Assembly: GCF_030815125.1 (NCBI RefSeq)
Contig: NZ_JAUSWH010000021.1
Coordinates: 1-64,000 of the forward strand
Reading direction: 5' to 3'
From: Allorhizobium paknamense
GTDB taxonomy: Bacteria > Pseudomonadota > Alphaproteobacteria > Rhizobiales > Rhizobiaceae
DNA length: 64,000 bases
Shown piece after piece: positions 32,218 to 40,316 of the stretch (positions within the stretch are counted from its first letter, which is position 1; each line of letters opens with the position of its first letter). The notes below the pieces were generated by a model that did no database searches, was not told the DNA's origin, and saw only the letters and a list, made by a program, of their open reading frames with translations. The translations under genes were made by a program, and so were the position numbers.

Positions 32218-33109
32218 GGCGATCCTGCCGAAACGCAAGCCACGCGGCGTTCATGATCCGCAATGGCGAAATGCTGTCTTCGTCGCTCCCTTTCTCCTGG
32301 TCTTCTCGTCGTTGCTGGTCCTGCCGCTCTTCTGGGGCCTGTGGCTGAGCTTTCACAAGGCAGATACGTTTTCTTCCGGCCGCTTCGTCGGCTTCGACAA
32401 TTATGTCCGGCTGTTTCGCGACAAGGTCTTTCTGCAATCGGTCTGGAACAGCTTTTATTTCGTCTTCCTCACCGTTCCCGCCCTCGCCCTGATCGGGCTT
32501 TTCCTGGCGCTGGCGCTGAACCGTGCCGGGCGAACGGCTGCCGTGCTCAGAACGCTGTTCTTCTCCTCCTCGGTTCTCTCCGTCACCATCGTCACCCTGA
32601 TCTGGCGCATCGTCTTCATTCCCGGCTCGGGATTGGTGGCCGCCGTCTGGGGCTGGTTCGGCGCGGAGCCACCGGCTTTTCTGTCCGATCCGGATCTTGC
32701 CATGCTGGCGGTCGCCATTGCGACGATCTGGTGGTGCATCGGCCTGCCGATGATGCTGTTTCTTTCCGCGCTCCAGCAAATCCCGCGGGATATCTATGAA
32801 GCCGCCGCCCTCGACAGCGCCAGCCGCTGGCGCTGCCTCACCCGGATCACCCTTCCCGCGATCCGCAGAACCTTCGTGCTGGTGGTCATCATCCAGATCG
32901 TGCTGCAGTTTCAGCTTTTCGGGCAGGCCTGGCTGTTGACGCGCGGCGGCCCCAACAATCTGACCAAGCCGATCGTTCTCTACATCTACGATACCGCCTT
33001 CCGTCGCTGGGATCTCGGCATGGGGGCCGCTGCATCGCAAATTCTGTTCCTGCTCATTCTTCTCGCCGCGATGACGCAATATCTCACGGCCCGGCGCAAG
33101 GGAGACTGA
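32210..33109 (+). CDS. Sugar ABC transporter permease, MalF-type
   Basis: A 299-residue permease of the CUT1 MalF/UgpA group with six hydrophobic segments (first at about 23-45: FVAPFLLVFSSLLVLPLFW). The EAA loop is YEAAALDSASRWRCLTRITL near 205-225. It starts within the end of the ATPase gene (8-bp overlap) and the second permease follows after 2 bp. Together they form the membrane channel for arabinose-containing oligosaccharides, as inferred from the adjoining arabinofuranosidase. Confidence 0.88.
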   Translation: MAEAILPKRKPRGVHDPQWRNAVFVAPFLLVFSSLLVLPLFWGLWLSFHKADTFSSGRFVGFDNYVRLFRDKVFLQSVWNSFYFVFLTVPALALIGLFLALALNRAGRTAAVLRTLFFSSSVLSVTIVTLIWRIVFIPGSGLVAAVWGWFGAEPPAFLSDPDLAMLAVAIATIWWCIGLPMMLFLSALQQIPRDIYEAAALDSASRWRCLTRITLPAIRRTFVLVVIIQIVLQFQLFGQAWLLTRGGPNNLTKPIVLYIYDTAFRRWDLGMGAAASQILFLLILLAAMTQYLTARRKGD

Positions 33110-33111
33110 CG

Positions 33112-33963
33112 ATGAGCAACACCTTCTCCTCGCCTCTTGCAGGACGCAGCACCGGAGACCGGCTGATCCTGGGTCTCGCCATCCTGCTCTCGCTGGTGAT
33201 GCTGCTGCCGGTGCTCTGGGTGATTGCCATGTCGCTCAAGGATAATGCCGCGCTGATGGCCAATCCCAATTCGGTTTTCTTTCCGCCCTATGAACTGACC
33301 AATTATCTCAACATCTTTGCCACTTCCTCGGTGTTTCGCTGGATCGCGAACAGCCTGATCGTCTCGGTCAGCATGACGGTGGGAGTGCTGGTGCTATCCT
33401 CGCTAGCCGGATACGGCTTCGCACGGCTGAATTTTCCGGGCCGGGACGTGTTGTTCGTCATCGTTCTCTTCGGACTTGCCGTGCCCGAGCAGGCGGTGGT
33501 GGTGGCCCGTCACCAGATTTTCAGCCTGCTAAAATGGCATAACACCTATCAGGGGCTGATCCTGCCGGGGCTTTCCAGCGCCTTCGGCGTCTTTCTGATG
33601 ACGCAATTCTTTCGCGCCATTCCGAAGGAACTCGATGAGGCTGCTCTCCTCGACAATGCCAGCCGGTTCCGGATTTTCTGGAAGGTGCTGCTGCCGCTCA
33701 CCCTGCCCGCCCAGGCGACGCTCGGCATTTTCACCTTTCTCAATGCCTGGAACGACTATTTCTGGCCGCTGATCTCGGCCACGCGCAAGGAAATGTACAC
33801 GCTGACGGTCGGCATGGCCTCGACGCAGACGAATTTCGCGCAATCGGAGGGGCTCGGCTATCTCATGGCGCAGGCGGTGTTCGCGGGGGCGCCCATTCTG
33901 ATCGTCTATCTGTTTTTCCAGAAATACATCGTCACCGCCGTTTCCGGCGCAGCACAGCGATAA
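33112..33963 (+). CDS. Sugar ABC transporter permease, MalG-type
   Basis: A 283-residue CUT1 permease of the MalG/UgpE group. Hydrophobic segments are visible from residue 17 (LILGLAILLSLVMLLPVLWV) to the C-terminus, and the EAA loop reads DEAALLDNASRFRIFWKVLLP near 180-200. It pairs with the MalF-type permease 2 bp upstream. A strong hairpin (33965-33993) directly follows the stop codon, before the binding-protein gene. Confidence 0.88.
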   Translation: MSNTFSSPLAGRSTGDRLILGLAILLSLVMLLPVLWVIAMSLKDNAALMANPNSVFFPPYELTNYLNIFATSSVFRWIANSLIVSVSMTVGVLVLSSLAGYGFARLNFPGRDVLFVIVLFGLAVPEQAVVVARHQIFSLLKWHNTYQGLILPGLSSAFGVFLMTQFFRAIPKELDEAALLDNASRFRIFWKVLLPLTLPAQATLGIFTFLNAWNDYFWPLISATRKEMYTLTVGMASTQTNFAQSEGLGYLMAQAVFAGAPILIVYLFFQKYIVTAVSGAAQR

Positions 33964-33964
33964 T

Positions 33965-33993
33965 ACCAAGGGTCATTTTCAATGACCCTTGGT
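33965..33993 (+). terminator. Intercistronic hairpin between permease and binding-protein genes
   Basis: ACCAAGGGTCATT (33965-33977), loop TTC, AATGACCCTTGGT (33981-33993) is a perfect 13-bp hairpin with no T-run after it. Its position 2 nt after the permease stop and 27 nt before the binding-protein ATG suggests mRNA processing or stability control, or partial termination, that sets transporter stoichiometry. Confidence 0.75.
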
Positions 33994-34019
33994 GTCAGCA
34001 ATAAAGGGAGGAAGATATC

Positions 34020-35345
34020 ATGGCTTTTCGCAGAACTCTTCGCTGCGGCATTGCCGCCGCAGCGCTTCTCATCAGCACCGGAGCGAGCTTGGCCGCGCCG
34101 GTGGAACTGAGCTTGCAACGTTTCTTCGGCGCCTGCGACGCGGATTTCGGCAGCAATACCGATGTCAGCAAATCCGTCGGCGAATGCGGGATCATGACCT
34201 CGCTGATCAACAAGTTCAATGCCGACAATCCCGGCATCCATATCTCCGTCACCACCGTGGAATGGCCGGGCTACGACCAGTTGACGGCGCAATTCGCCTC
34301 CGGCGACCCGCCGGATATCGTCACCATTCATGAATCGGCGCTGTCGGATTACCAGTCGAAAAATCTGCTGATGCCGCTGGATGATCTGATGGCCTCTGCC
34401 GGCATCGACAAGGCGGATTTCACCGATGCTGCCGTGAAGGGCGCCACCAAGGACGGCAAGTTCTATGGCCTGCCCATCGATAGCTGGACCATGCTCTACC
34501 ATATCAACATGGACCTGTTCAAACAGGCTGGTCTCGTCAACGCCGACGGCACGCCCATTTTGCCGAAAAGCGTCGATGAACTCTATGCCCAGGCCGAGCA
34601 ATTCCGCCAGAAGACCGGCAAGCCCTATTTCGTGGTGGCAACGGCCAATGAGGTCGCCACCTATATGCGCAATCTCTACACCTATCTGTTCCAGCAGAAT
34701 TCCGATTTCTTCGCCGATCCCACCCATATCAAGCTGAAAACACCGGAAGCGCACAAGGTGGTCGAGATGTACAAGACCATCTATGAGAAGAACTGGAGCA
34801 CGCATGATCTGGATTATGCCGCCTCCATCACCGCCTTTCTGGCCGGTCAGGGCGGCGTGCATCTGAACGGCACCTGGGTCGTGGGCGATTACAACACCTC
34901 CGCCAAGACCCCCGGCACGGCGCTGAACAAGGGCGGCTATGCCGTCTATCCCTATCCGCAACTCTTTGGCGGCGCAAAGGCGCAATTTGCCGACGGGCAT
35001 ACCTGGGCCGTTCCGGTGAAGGACCGCACACCCGAACAACTGGCAGCCATCGGCAAATTCATGAAATTCTTCATGGACAACGATTTTGAATGGTCCCGCA
35101 CCGGGCACCTGCCGGTGCTGAAATCGATCATCACCTCGGATAAATTCAAGGCGCTGCCGCATCGCGATACCATCGCTTCGGTGGCGGAGATCGGTCGTCC
35201 TCTTCCGCCGGATGTCCAGCGGCAATTTGCCCTCCAGGATATCATCGGCGAAGAAATCGGCGCCGCCGTGACCGGCCACAAGGACATCGACGCCGCCTTG
35301 GGCGATGCCGAAAGCCGGATCAACGAGCTTCTGGGGAATCTTTAA
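34020..35345 (+). CDS. Extracellular sugar-binding protein of ABC transporter (CUT1)
   Basis: A 441-residue periplasmic solute-binding protein (SBP_bac_1). The Sec signal peptide MAFRRTLRCGIAAAALLIS has a probable cleavage after ASLAA near residue 25. The mature part contains VEWPGYDQLTAQFASGDPPDIV and GLPIDSWTMLYHINMDLFKQ, typical of oligosaccharide-binding proteins. GGGAGG precedes the ATG. It is unusually the last gene of its operon, placed after the permeases and a hairpin. Ligand presumably an arabinofuranose-containing oligosaccharide, from the abfA context. Confidence 0.9.
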   Translation: MAFRRTLRCGIAAAALLISTGASLAAPVELSLQRFFGACDADFGSNTDVSKSVGECGIMTSLINKFNADNPGIHISVTTVEWPGYDQLTAQFASGDPPDIVTIHESALSDYQSKNLLMPLDDLMASAGIDKADFTDAAVKGATKDGKFYGLPIDSWTMLYHINMDLFKQAGLVNADGTPILPKSVDELYAQAEQFRQKTGKPYFVVATANEVATYMRNLYTYLFQQNSDFFADPTHIKLKTPEAHKVVEMYKTIYEKNWSTHDLDYAASITAFLAGQGGVHLNGTWVVGDYNTSAKTPGTALNKGGYAVYPYPQLFGGAKAQFADGHTWAVPVKDRTPEQLAAIGKFMKFFMDNDFEWSRTGHLPVLKSIITSDKFKALPHRDTIASVAEIGRPLPPDVQRQFALQDIIGEEIGAAVTGHKDIDAALGDAESRINELLGNL

Positions 35346-35352
35346 GGCGTTT

Positions 35353-35460
35353 CTACAGCGCCGTGCGCCATACATGGCGCACAAAGGTTCGCTGTAGCGC
35401 TTTAAATGTGCTGGATAATTTTATCCTTAAATCGATCCCGATTTAAGGAATTATGCAGTA
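35353..35460 (-). repeat. Two-part mosaic intergenic repeat, copy 2 (inverted)
   Basis: Part A (CTACAGCGCC, core GTGCGCCATACATGGCGCAC, GGTTCGCTGTAG) comes first and part B (ATCCTTAAATCG, GATTTAAGGAATTATGCAGTA) second, so the element is inverted relative to copies at 21663 and 49970. It starts 8 bp after the binding-protein stop codon and could end that operon's transcript. A short RIME-like fragment (GGAAAAGTGGAAACCGGTTTTCC) follows at 35461-35483. Confidence 0.85.
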
Positions 35461-35517
35461 GGAAAAGTGGAAACCGGTTTTCCCTTGGGAATGGCCGGAA
35501 GACAAGGGAACTCCCCC

Positions 35518-35539
35518 GCCCGCCTAAGGTTAGGCGGGC
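35518..35539. promoter_or_regulatory. 22-nt palindrome upstream of DUF892 gene
   Basis: GCCCGCCTAA (35518-35527), GG, TTAGGCGGGC (35530-35539): perfect 10-bp arms, 23 nt before the DUF892 start codon. It could be an operator or a leader hairpin near the ribosome site. Confidence 0.5.
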
Positions 35540-35562
35540 ACACACAGCCGAAAGGGAGCCCC

Positions 35563-36078
35563 ATGGCAGAGACATCCGAAACCCGTTCCATCTTCGTCGT
35601 TGGCCTGAGAAATGCCCATGCGATGGAAAATCAGGCGCTTTCCATCATGAAGCCGCAGCTTTCGCGGATCGAGAACTATCCGGAGGTCGCCAACCGTCTG
35701 GAACAGCATTACCGTGAAACCGAAGGCCAGATTCGCCGGCTGGAGGACGTGCTGGAGGGACTGGCAGAGGACCACTCGACGCTGAAGGATATGGCCATGT
35801 CCTTTACCGGCAGCATGGCCGCCATGGGCCACAGCATTGCCGGCGACGAAATCATCAAGAATTCGCTGGCGAATTTCGCCTTCGAAAACTATGAGATCGC
35901 CGCCTATAAGTCGCTGCTGACACTGGCCGAACAAGGCGGTTTTACCGCCTCCGTCTCCGCGCTCAAAGCCAATCTCGAAGAAGAGATCGCCATGGCGAAA
36001 TGGCTGGATGACAATCTCGCCACCGTCACCATGAAGTTTGCCGGGCTGAGCGAAGCGGGCGTAAGCGCCAAGATTTAG
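35563..36078 (+). CDS. Ferritin-like DUF892 (YciE/YciF-type) protein
   Basis: A 171-residue all-helical protein with the DUF892 pattern: Glu and His residues in HAMENQALSIMKPQL, EQHYRETEGQIRRLE, ANFAFENYEIAAYKSL and NLEEEIAMAKWL that could form a di-metal site in a four-helix bundle. Family members are linked to stress responses, but the reaction is not established. AAAGGGAGCCCC precedes the ATG. It is flanked by repeats, stands alone on the plus strand and is convergent with the amidase gene (44 bp apart). Confidence 0.82.
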   Translation: MAETSETRSIFVVGLRNAHAMENQALSIMKPQLSRIENYPEVANRLEQHYRETEGQIRRLEDVLEGLAEDHSTLKDMAMSFTGSMAAMGHSIAGDEIIKNSLANFAFENYEIAAYKSLLTLAEQGGFTASVSALKANLEEEIAMAKWLDDNLATVTMKFAGLSEAGVSAKI

Positions 36079-36122
36079 CGATTTTCCGTCCGGAAACGCT
36101 CAAGGGCGACGGTCCAAACTCC

Positions 36123-37481
36123 CTAACCAGCCAGCGCCATTTCCACAGCCATGGCAGCAGACAGCACCGCCGCATCCTGTCCGGCCAGTCCGGACAGGAG
36201 CAGCCCGACCGGCATGCCGTGATCGCCTGTGCCACAGGGCAGCGACACGCCGCAGAAATCGAGGAAATTGCCGATCAGCGTGTTGCGCAGCGTCTTGCCA
36301 TTGGTCTTGACGAAGAGATCGTCATCGCCAAGCAGCGGCTCCACCAGCGCTGCTACATGCGGCAGTGTGGGCTGCACCAGAAGTTCGCCCGGCGCGAGGC
36401 TCGCTGCCATGCGGGCGATCAGCACCTCCCGCGCATGCAGGGTCTCGACATAATCGGAAAGCGTGATTTTTTCGCCAAGCAGCGTGCGGGCCACCACGCG
36501 GTGGTCCATCTGCTGGGCTTCCGGCCCTTTCAGCCGGTCGCGGTGCAGGACATAGGCTTCCGCCGTAACCAGCGCACCATGACGGGCCATGAGATCGAAG
36601 ATTTCCGAGAAGACCGGCATGGGCTGGCGGCGGATTTGAACTCCTGCCTCGACTAACCGGGCAAGGCCCGTCTCGAACGCCGCCACCACTGCCGGTTCCG
36701 CATCGTCGAAGATCACGCTTTCCGGCACCACAAGGCGAAGCGAGGCAAGATCGGCGCGCTTGACCTCGGGGGCCGTCAATCCGCGCATGGCCGCATCCAC
36801 CCAGACGGCATCCTGCACGCTGCGCACCAGCGGCCCCAGCGAATCCAGGCTTTTCGAAAGCGGAAAAACGCCCTTCATTGCATAGCGCCCTCGCGTTGCC
36901 TTGTAGCCGACAATGCCGTTGAAGGCGGCGGGAATACGCACCGAGCCGCCCGTATCCGTGCCGATGGAAACCGGAACCAGCCCCGCCGCAACCGCCACCG
37001 CCGAGCCGGAAGAGGAACCGCCGGGCAGACGATGACCGTCCGTGGCGCGAGGATTGGCGGGCGTACCATAATGCGGATTGATGCCGAGGCCAGAAAAGGC
37101 AAATTCGCTCATATTGACGCGCCCGACACTGACCATGCCGGCAGCGGCAAGCGCCTTCACCACATCGGCATCCTCTGCGGCCAGCGGCCCGTCGCGCAGC
37201 ACTTTTGAGCCTGCCGTGGTCGGCAGACCTTCGATGTCAAACAGGTCCTTCCAGGCAATCGGGATCCCATCCAGCAGGCCGAGGGACCGGCCCTGCCGCA
37301 ACCGCTGCCGCGCGGCATCCGCCTCCTTCAGCGCCCGCTCCTCCAGAAGCACGGTAAAAATCGTCTGATCCGGATACGCCTTGATGGCAGCCAGAACCTC
37401 CTCGGCCAATTGCGCCGGATCGAGCGCTCCACCATGCAGGAGGAGGGACAGTTCGGCGATAGAACGGCTGGAAGAGGTCAT
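36123..37481 (-). CDS. Amidase (amidase-signature family)
   Basis: A 452-residue amidase-signature enzyme with the Ser-cisSer-Lys triad: K78 in IAWKDLFDIEG, Ser in PGGSSSGS (156-158) and nucleophile S180 in GTDTGGS. It lacks the extra C-terminal domain of allophanate hydrolase. It is the last gene of the minus-strand transport and catabolism cluster (48.4 to 36.1 kb) and follows the second binding-protein gene by 48 bp. It probably hydrolyses an amide or carbamate intermediate from the imported compound; substrate unknown. Confidence 0.85.
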   Translation of the reverse strand: MTSSSRSIAELSLLLHGGALDPAQLAEEVLAAIKAYPDQTIFTVLLEERALKEADAARQRLRQGRSLGLLDGIPIAWKDLFDIEGLPTTAGSKVLRDGPLAAEDADVVKALAAAGMVSVGRVNMSEFAFSGLGINPHYGTPANPRATDGHRLPGGSSSGSAVAVAAGLVPVSIGTDTGGSVRIPAAFNGIVGYKATRGRYAMKGVFPLSKSLDSLGPLVRSVQDAVWVDAAMRGLTAPEVKRADLASLRLVVPESVIFDDAEPAVVAAFETGLARLVEAGVQIRRQPMPVFSEIFDLMARHGALVTAEAYVLHRDRLKGPEAQQMDHRVVARTLLGEKITLSDYVETLHAREVLIARMAASLAPGELLVQPTLPHVAALVEPLLGDDDLFVKTNGKTLRNTLIGNFLDFCGVSLPCGTGDHGMPVGLLLSGLAGQDAAVLSAAMAVEMALAG

Positions 37482-37529
37482 GGCATCTCCTGTTTTCTTG
37501 AGCGTTTGCGTGGTTCCAAACGAAGACCG

Positions 37530-38750
37530 CTAGGGGCCAACCAACTGCATCCAGCGGCGAACCAGATAATTATGCTCATCCATGGTGGTATTCCAGACGG
37601 CAATGGAATTGGCGCGCTGCCAGTAGGAGCCACCGCTGCGCTGATCGCCCGCATGGATGCGGATGGAGCCATCCGGCCCCGGCAGATCGCAAAGAGCAGG
37701 CTTGCCCTCATACCAGTAATCCCATTCCGCCGCGGTCATGTGGGCGCGGGAGCGCTCCGGCGTGGAGATATAATAGCCCTGCCGCCCGACCACCGCGCCC
37801 GGCCAGCCGGAAATCCACCAGTTCAGATAGTCATAGGCCACATCCAGCATTCGCCCCGCAAGCGAGCGCGCCAGACACAGGCCACCGTGCCAGGCCCGGT
37901 ATCCCTCCACGGGAACCGCCTGCTCCACCGGAATGCCACGTGCATTCAGAAGGCCGATCCCGGTGGACCACATGCTCTGGATGTCCGTCTCGTCCTGCTC
38001 CATCAGGGTGGCGGCATCCTCGGCGGTTTTCCAGAAACTGCGGAAGAAACCGGCCTTTTTCTTCGCCGCCAGAATATCCATCAGCCGGTCGATTTCCTCG
38101 ACGGTCATATTGCCGATATTGGCAAATTCCATCAGCCCCGCCGCTTGCGCGGCAAGGGCGGCATCGAAAATGCCGATGGCCGGTTCATCCACCAGCGCCA
38201 CACGGCCCGTCCAGGCCTCGTCCAGCAGGCTTGCCCAGCTGCCCCCGGCGCGGCGATGACCGATCCGGTCGGTGCGATAGGCAAAACTGTCGAAATTATG
38301 CGTGGTCGGCAGCATGGAAATGCGCTCTGTCGGCTTTTCGCTCAGCGCCATGTTCGGCTGTACATAGAGCTTCTTTGCCGGAGCATCGCCAAGGCCAAGG
38401 CGCGCATTCGGCCCCAGCCTGCCAGTCTTGGTCAGATCGCTGATTTCGTCCCAGGCGGGAATACGGGCAATCTCGATCGGCTGGATCGCCTGCCAGTACC
38501 AGACAATATCGAGATTGTGGAAACACTGGTCGTAGATGTCAAAGCTTTCCGGCTGGCGGGCGGCCTTGTACTGGGTGGTCAGGAAGTCGTTATTGTCGAA
38601 GATCACCTCGATGCCGAGATCGGCTTCGGCGCTGAGGCGCAACTCCTCCAGGAGTGAAATTGCCGTTCCCAGCACGCGCAGCTTCGGCCTGCCTTCGCAA
38701 TGAATGGCAGGCGCGGCAATCGTGGAAACCTTGCTTCGATACCGCGTCAT
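37530..38750 (-). CDS. PotD-like binding protein without visible signal peptide
   Basis: A 406-residue relative of the TAT-exported binding protein encoded at 42.6 kb. Shared features include the MSTGIGLLNARG / IPVEQAVPVEGYRAW region, GRQGYYISTPE, WDYWYEGKPA and the C-terminal WNTTMDEHNYLVRRWMQL. The N-terminus (MTRYRSKVSTIAAPAIHCEGR) has no hydrophobic core, and an in-frame stop lies 36-39 nt upstream of the start codon, so no longer form is possible without frameshift. Either it works in the cytoplasm, it has lost its signal, or the start is wrong. It lies between the GTPase gene (36 bp) and the amidase gene. Confidence 0.75.
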   Translation of the reverse strand: MTRYRSKVSTIAAPAIHCEGRPKLRVLGTAISLLEELRLSAEADLGIEVIFDNNDFLTTQYKAARQPESFDIYDQCFHNLDIVWYWQAIQPIEIARIPAWDEISDLTKTGRLGPNARLGLGDAPAKKLYVQPNMALSEKPTERISMLPTTHNFDSFAYRTDRIGHRRAGGSWASLLDEAWTGRVALVDEPAIGIFDAALAAQAAGLMEFANIGNMTVEEIDRLMDILAAKKKAGFFRSFWKTAEDAATLMEQDETDIQSMWSTGIGLLNARGIPVEQAVPVEGYRAWHGGLCLARSLAGRMLDVAYDYLNWWISGWPGAVVGRQGYYISTPERSRAHMTAAEWDYWYEGKPALCDLPGPDGSIRIHAGDQRSGGSYWQRANSIAVWNTTMDEHNYLVRRWMQLVGP

Positions 38751-38786
38751 CGGATCTGTTTCTTCATCGCAAGACGCCCGGGGCTT

Positions 38787-39812
38787 TCATGCAACCGGAT
38801 TAAGCGATTGTTTGGCCAAGGTGAAGGCCTCGAAGGAGCGTTTCAACAGCGCACAGTCCAGCCCATCGACAATGAAGACGAGATGGGAGCGCCGATCCTC
38901 CGCCACCGGGCGCTCCAGATGCACCGGCGGATGGACAAGATGCTGCACCCCATGCACCGCCACCGGGTTCTCCTCCCCCTCCAGATGCAGAATGCCCTTG
39001 ACCCGCAACACCTTCGCGCCATGCCGGTTGATCAGCATGGTCAGCCAGATGGCAAAGGCCGTCCAGTCCACCCGCTGCTCCACCGTGATGGAAAAGGCGC
39101 TGATACGGCGGGTATGGCCCTCGCCCCCATCCGGGATCGGCGCTTCGCAGTAAAAGCCGCTGGGCGATTGCAGCCGGTCGAGGTTAAGGTCCGCGCCCTC
39201 GGCGATCAGGCTGTCCGCATCGAGCGACGGCGCGGCGGCGAAGAAAAACCGTCCATCAGGATTGATCGCCGAAAGCCGCGCCATCAGCGGATCGACCGTA
39301 TCTTCAGTCAGAAGATCGGTCTTGGTGATGACGAGGCAATCGGCAATTGCCGCCTGACGGACGGTTTCCTCGTAAACGTCCAACTGGCCGAGGCCGTTGA
39401 CGGCATCGATGGTGGTGATGACCCGGCCAGCTTTAAGGTGATGGCGCAGCACGGGATCGGCCTTCAGGGTGGACAGCACCGGAAAGGGATCGGCAAGGCC
39501 GGTGCTTTCGATGACGATGCGCCGGAAGGGCGCCACCTCGCCGCGCTCCCGCTTCGACAAAAGATCGCGCAACGCCTCCGACAATTCTCCCCGCACCGTG
39601 CAGCAGAGACAGCCCGATTGTAAGAGCACCATATCGCCTTCTACCCGCTCCACCAATTGATGATCGAGGCCGATTTCACCGAATTCATTGATCAGCACTG
39701 CGCAGTCGGCCAGCGCGGGATGCGCCAGCAACCGCTTCAAAAGCGTGGTCTTGCCGGAACCGAGAAAGCCGGTGATCAGGGTCACCGGCGTAAAGGCGAG
39801 AAAATCATCCAT
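38787..39812 (-). CDS. CobW/P47K-type G3E GTPase (metallochaperone)
   Basis: A 341-residue COG0523 protein. Walker A is at 14-22 (TGFLGSGKT), the metal-binding CxCC motif at C68-C70-C71 (SGCLCC) and the nucleotide-specificity TKTD motif near residue 165. The C-terminal CobW domain (about 230-330) has a Val-His-Gly-Val-Gln-His stretch. These GTPases insert metal into target enzymes. The start overlaps the 110-residue CxxC protein gene by 8 bp. In this cluster the likely client is the NodB-fold deacetylase or another metallo-hydrolase (inference). Confidence 0.87.
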   Translation of the reverse strand: MDDFLAFTPVTLITGFLGSGKTTLLKRLLAHPALADCAVLINEFGEIGLDHQLVERVEGDMVLLQSGCLCCTVRGELSEALRDLLSKRERGEVAPFRRIVIESTGLADPFPVLSTLKADPVLRHHLKAGRVITTIDAVNGLGQLDVYEETVRQAAIADCLVITKTDLLTEDTVDPLMARLSAINPDGRFFFAAAPSLDADSLIAEGADLNLDRLQSPSGFYCEAPIPDGGEGHTRRISAFSITVEQRVDWTAFAIWLTMLINRHGAKVLRVKGILHLEGEENPVAVHGVQHLVHPPVHLERPVAEDRRSHLVFIVDGLDCALLKRSFEAFTLAKQSLNPVA

Positions 39813-40137
39813 GGCGCAGGCTTTCCATGCGGGAAATCAGCCCCTCGTCCAGCGGATCGCAGGCCCGGCCCGTCAACCGCTCCGCCGCCTGCCAGACATG
39901 GCTCAAATCCTCGACGATCTCCGTTTTGCCGGTGCGGCTCGACAACAGAAAAGACGCGCCCTGCCAGTCGCTCAAGGTCAGGCCGAAGGCGCCCAGCAAT
40001 TCATTGGCCACCCGCACACGGTTCGCCCGCTCCCGCCGCCGCGTCAACGGATCGGCATTGCGGGTGTAGACCCCCGGTCGGGCAAAGGCATCCGCCCAAT
40101 GATCGGAGCCGCCGAGAACACCGCAGAGCGAACACAT
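39805..40137 (-). CDS. Small conserved protein with N-terminal CxxC
   Basis: A 110-residue protein starting MCSLCGVLGGSDHWADA, followed by an Arg-rich helix (RRRERANRVRVANELLGAFG) and an acidic C-terminal part (EIVEDLSHVWQAAERLTG). The two Cys residues and early His could bind a metal. No function is known to me. Its 8-bp overlap with the CobW-type GTPase gene suggests a partner in metal delivery. AGGGAGG-type pyrimidine-purine context (rc of CTTTCCTCCCTAG) gives a good ribosome site. A repeat element lies just upstream. Confidence 0.7.
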   Translation of the reverse strand: MCSLCGVLGGSDHWADAFARPGVYTRNADPLTRRRERANRVRVANELLGAFGLTLSDWQGASFLLSSRTGKTEIVEDLSHVWQAAERLTGRACDPLDEGLISRMESLRHG

Positions 40138-40150
40138 GGTCTTTCCTCCC

Positions 40151-40272
40151 TAGAGCATTTCCAAGAAAAGTGCAGTCGCTGTTTTCTGGCCGGAAATGCT
40201 AAAAATCAAAGACTTAGAGCATTGTCCTGAGAAAAGCGGTAACCGGTTTTCCGTCCGGAAACAGTCAAAGAT
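40151..40272. repeat. Two RIME-like intergenic repeats in tandem
   Basis: The first unit runs TAGAGCATTTCCAAGAAAAG to CCGGAAATGCT. The second runs TTAGAGCATTGTCC through GGTAACCGGTTTTCCGTCCGG to AACAGTCAAAG. They fill the gap between the CxxC-protein gene and the deacetylase gene within the minus-strand cluster. Confidence 0.8.
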
Positions 40273-40316
40273 TCGAGTTGATGCCGGGAGGCGGCAGCCG
40301 CCTCCCGGCTTGATGT

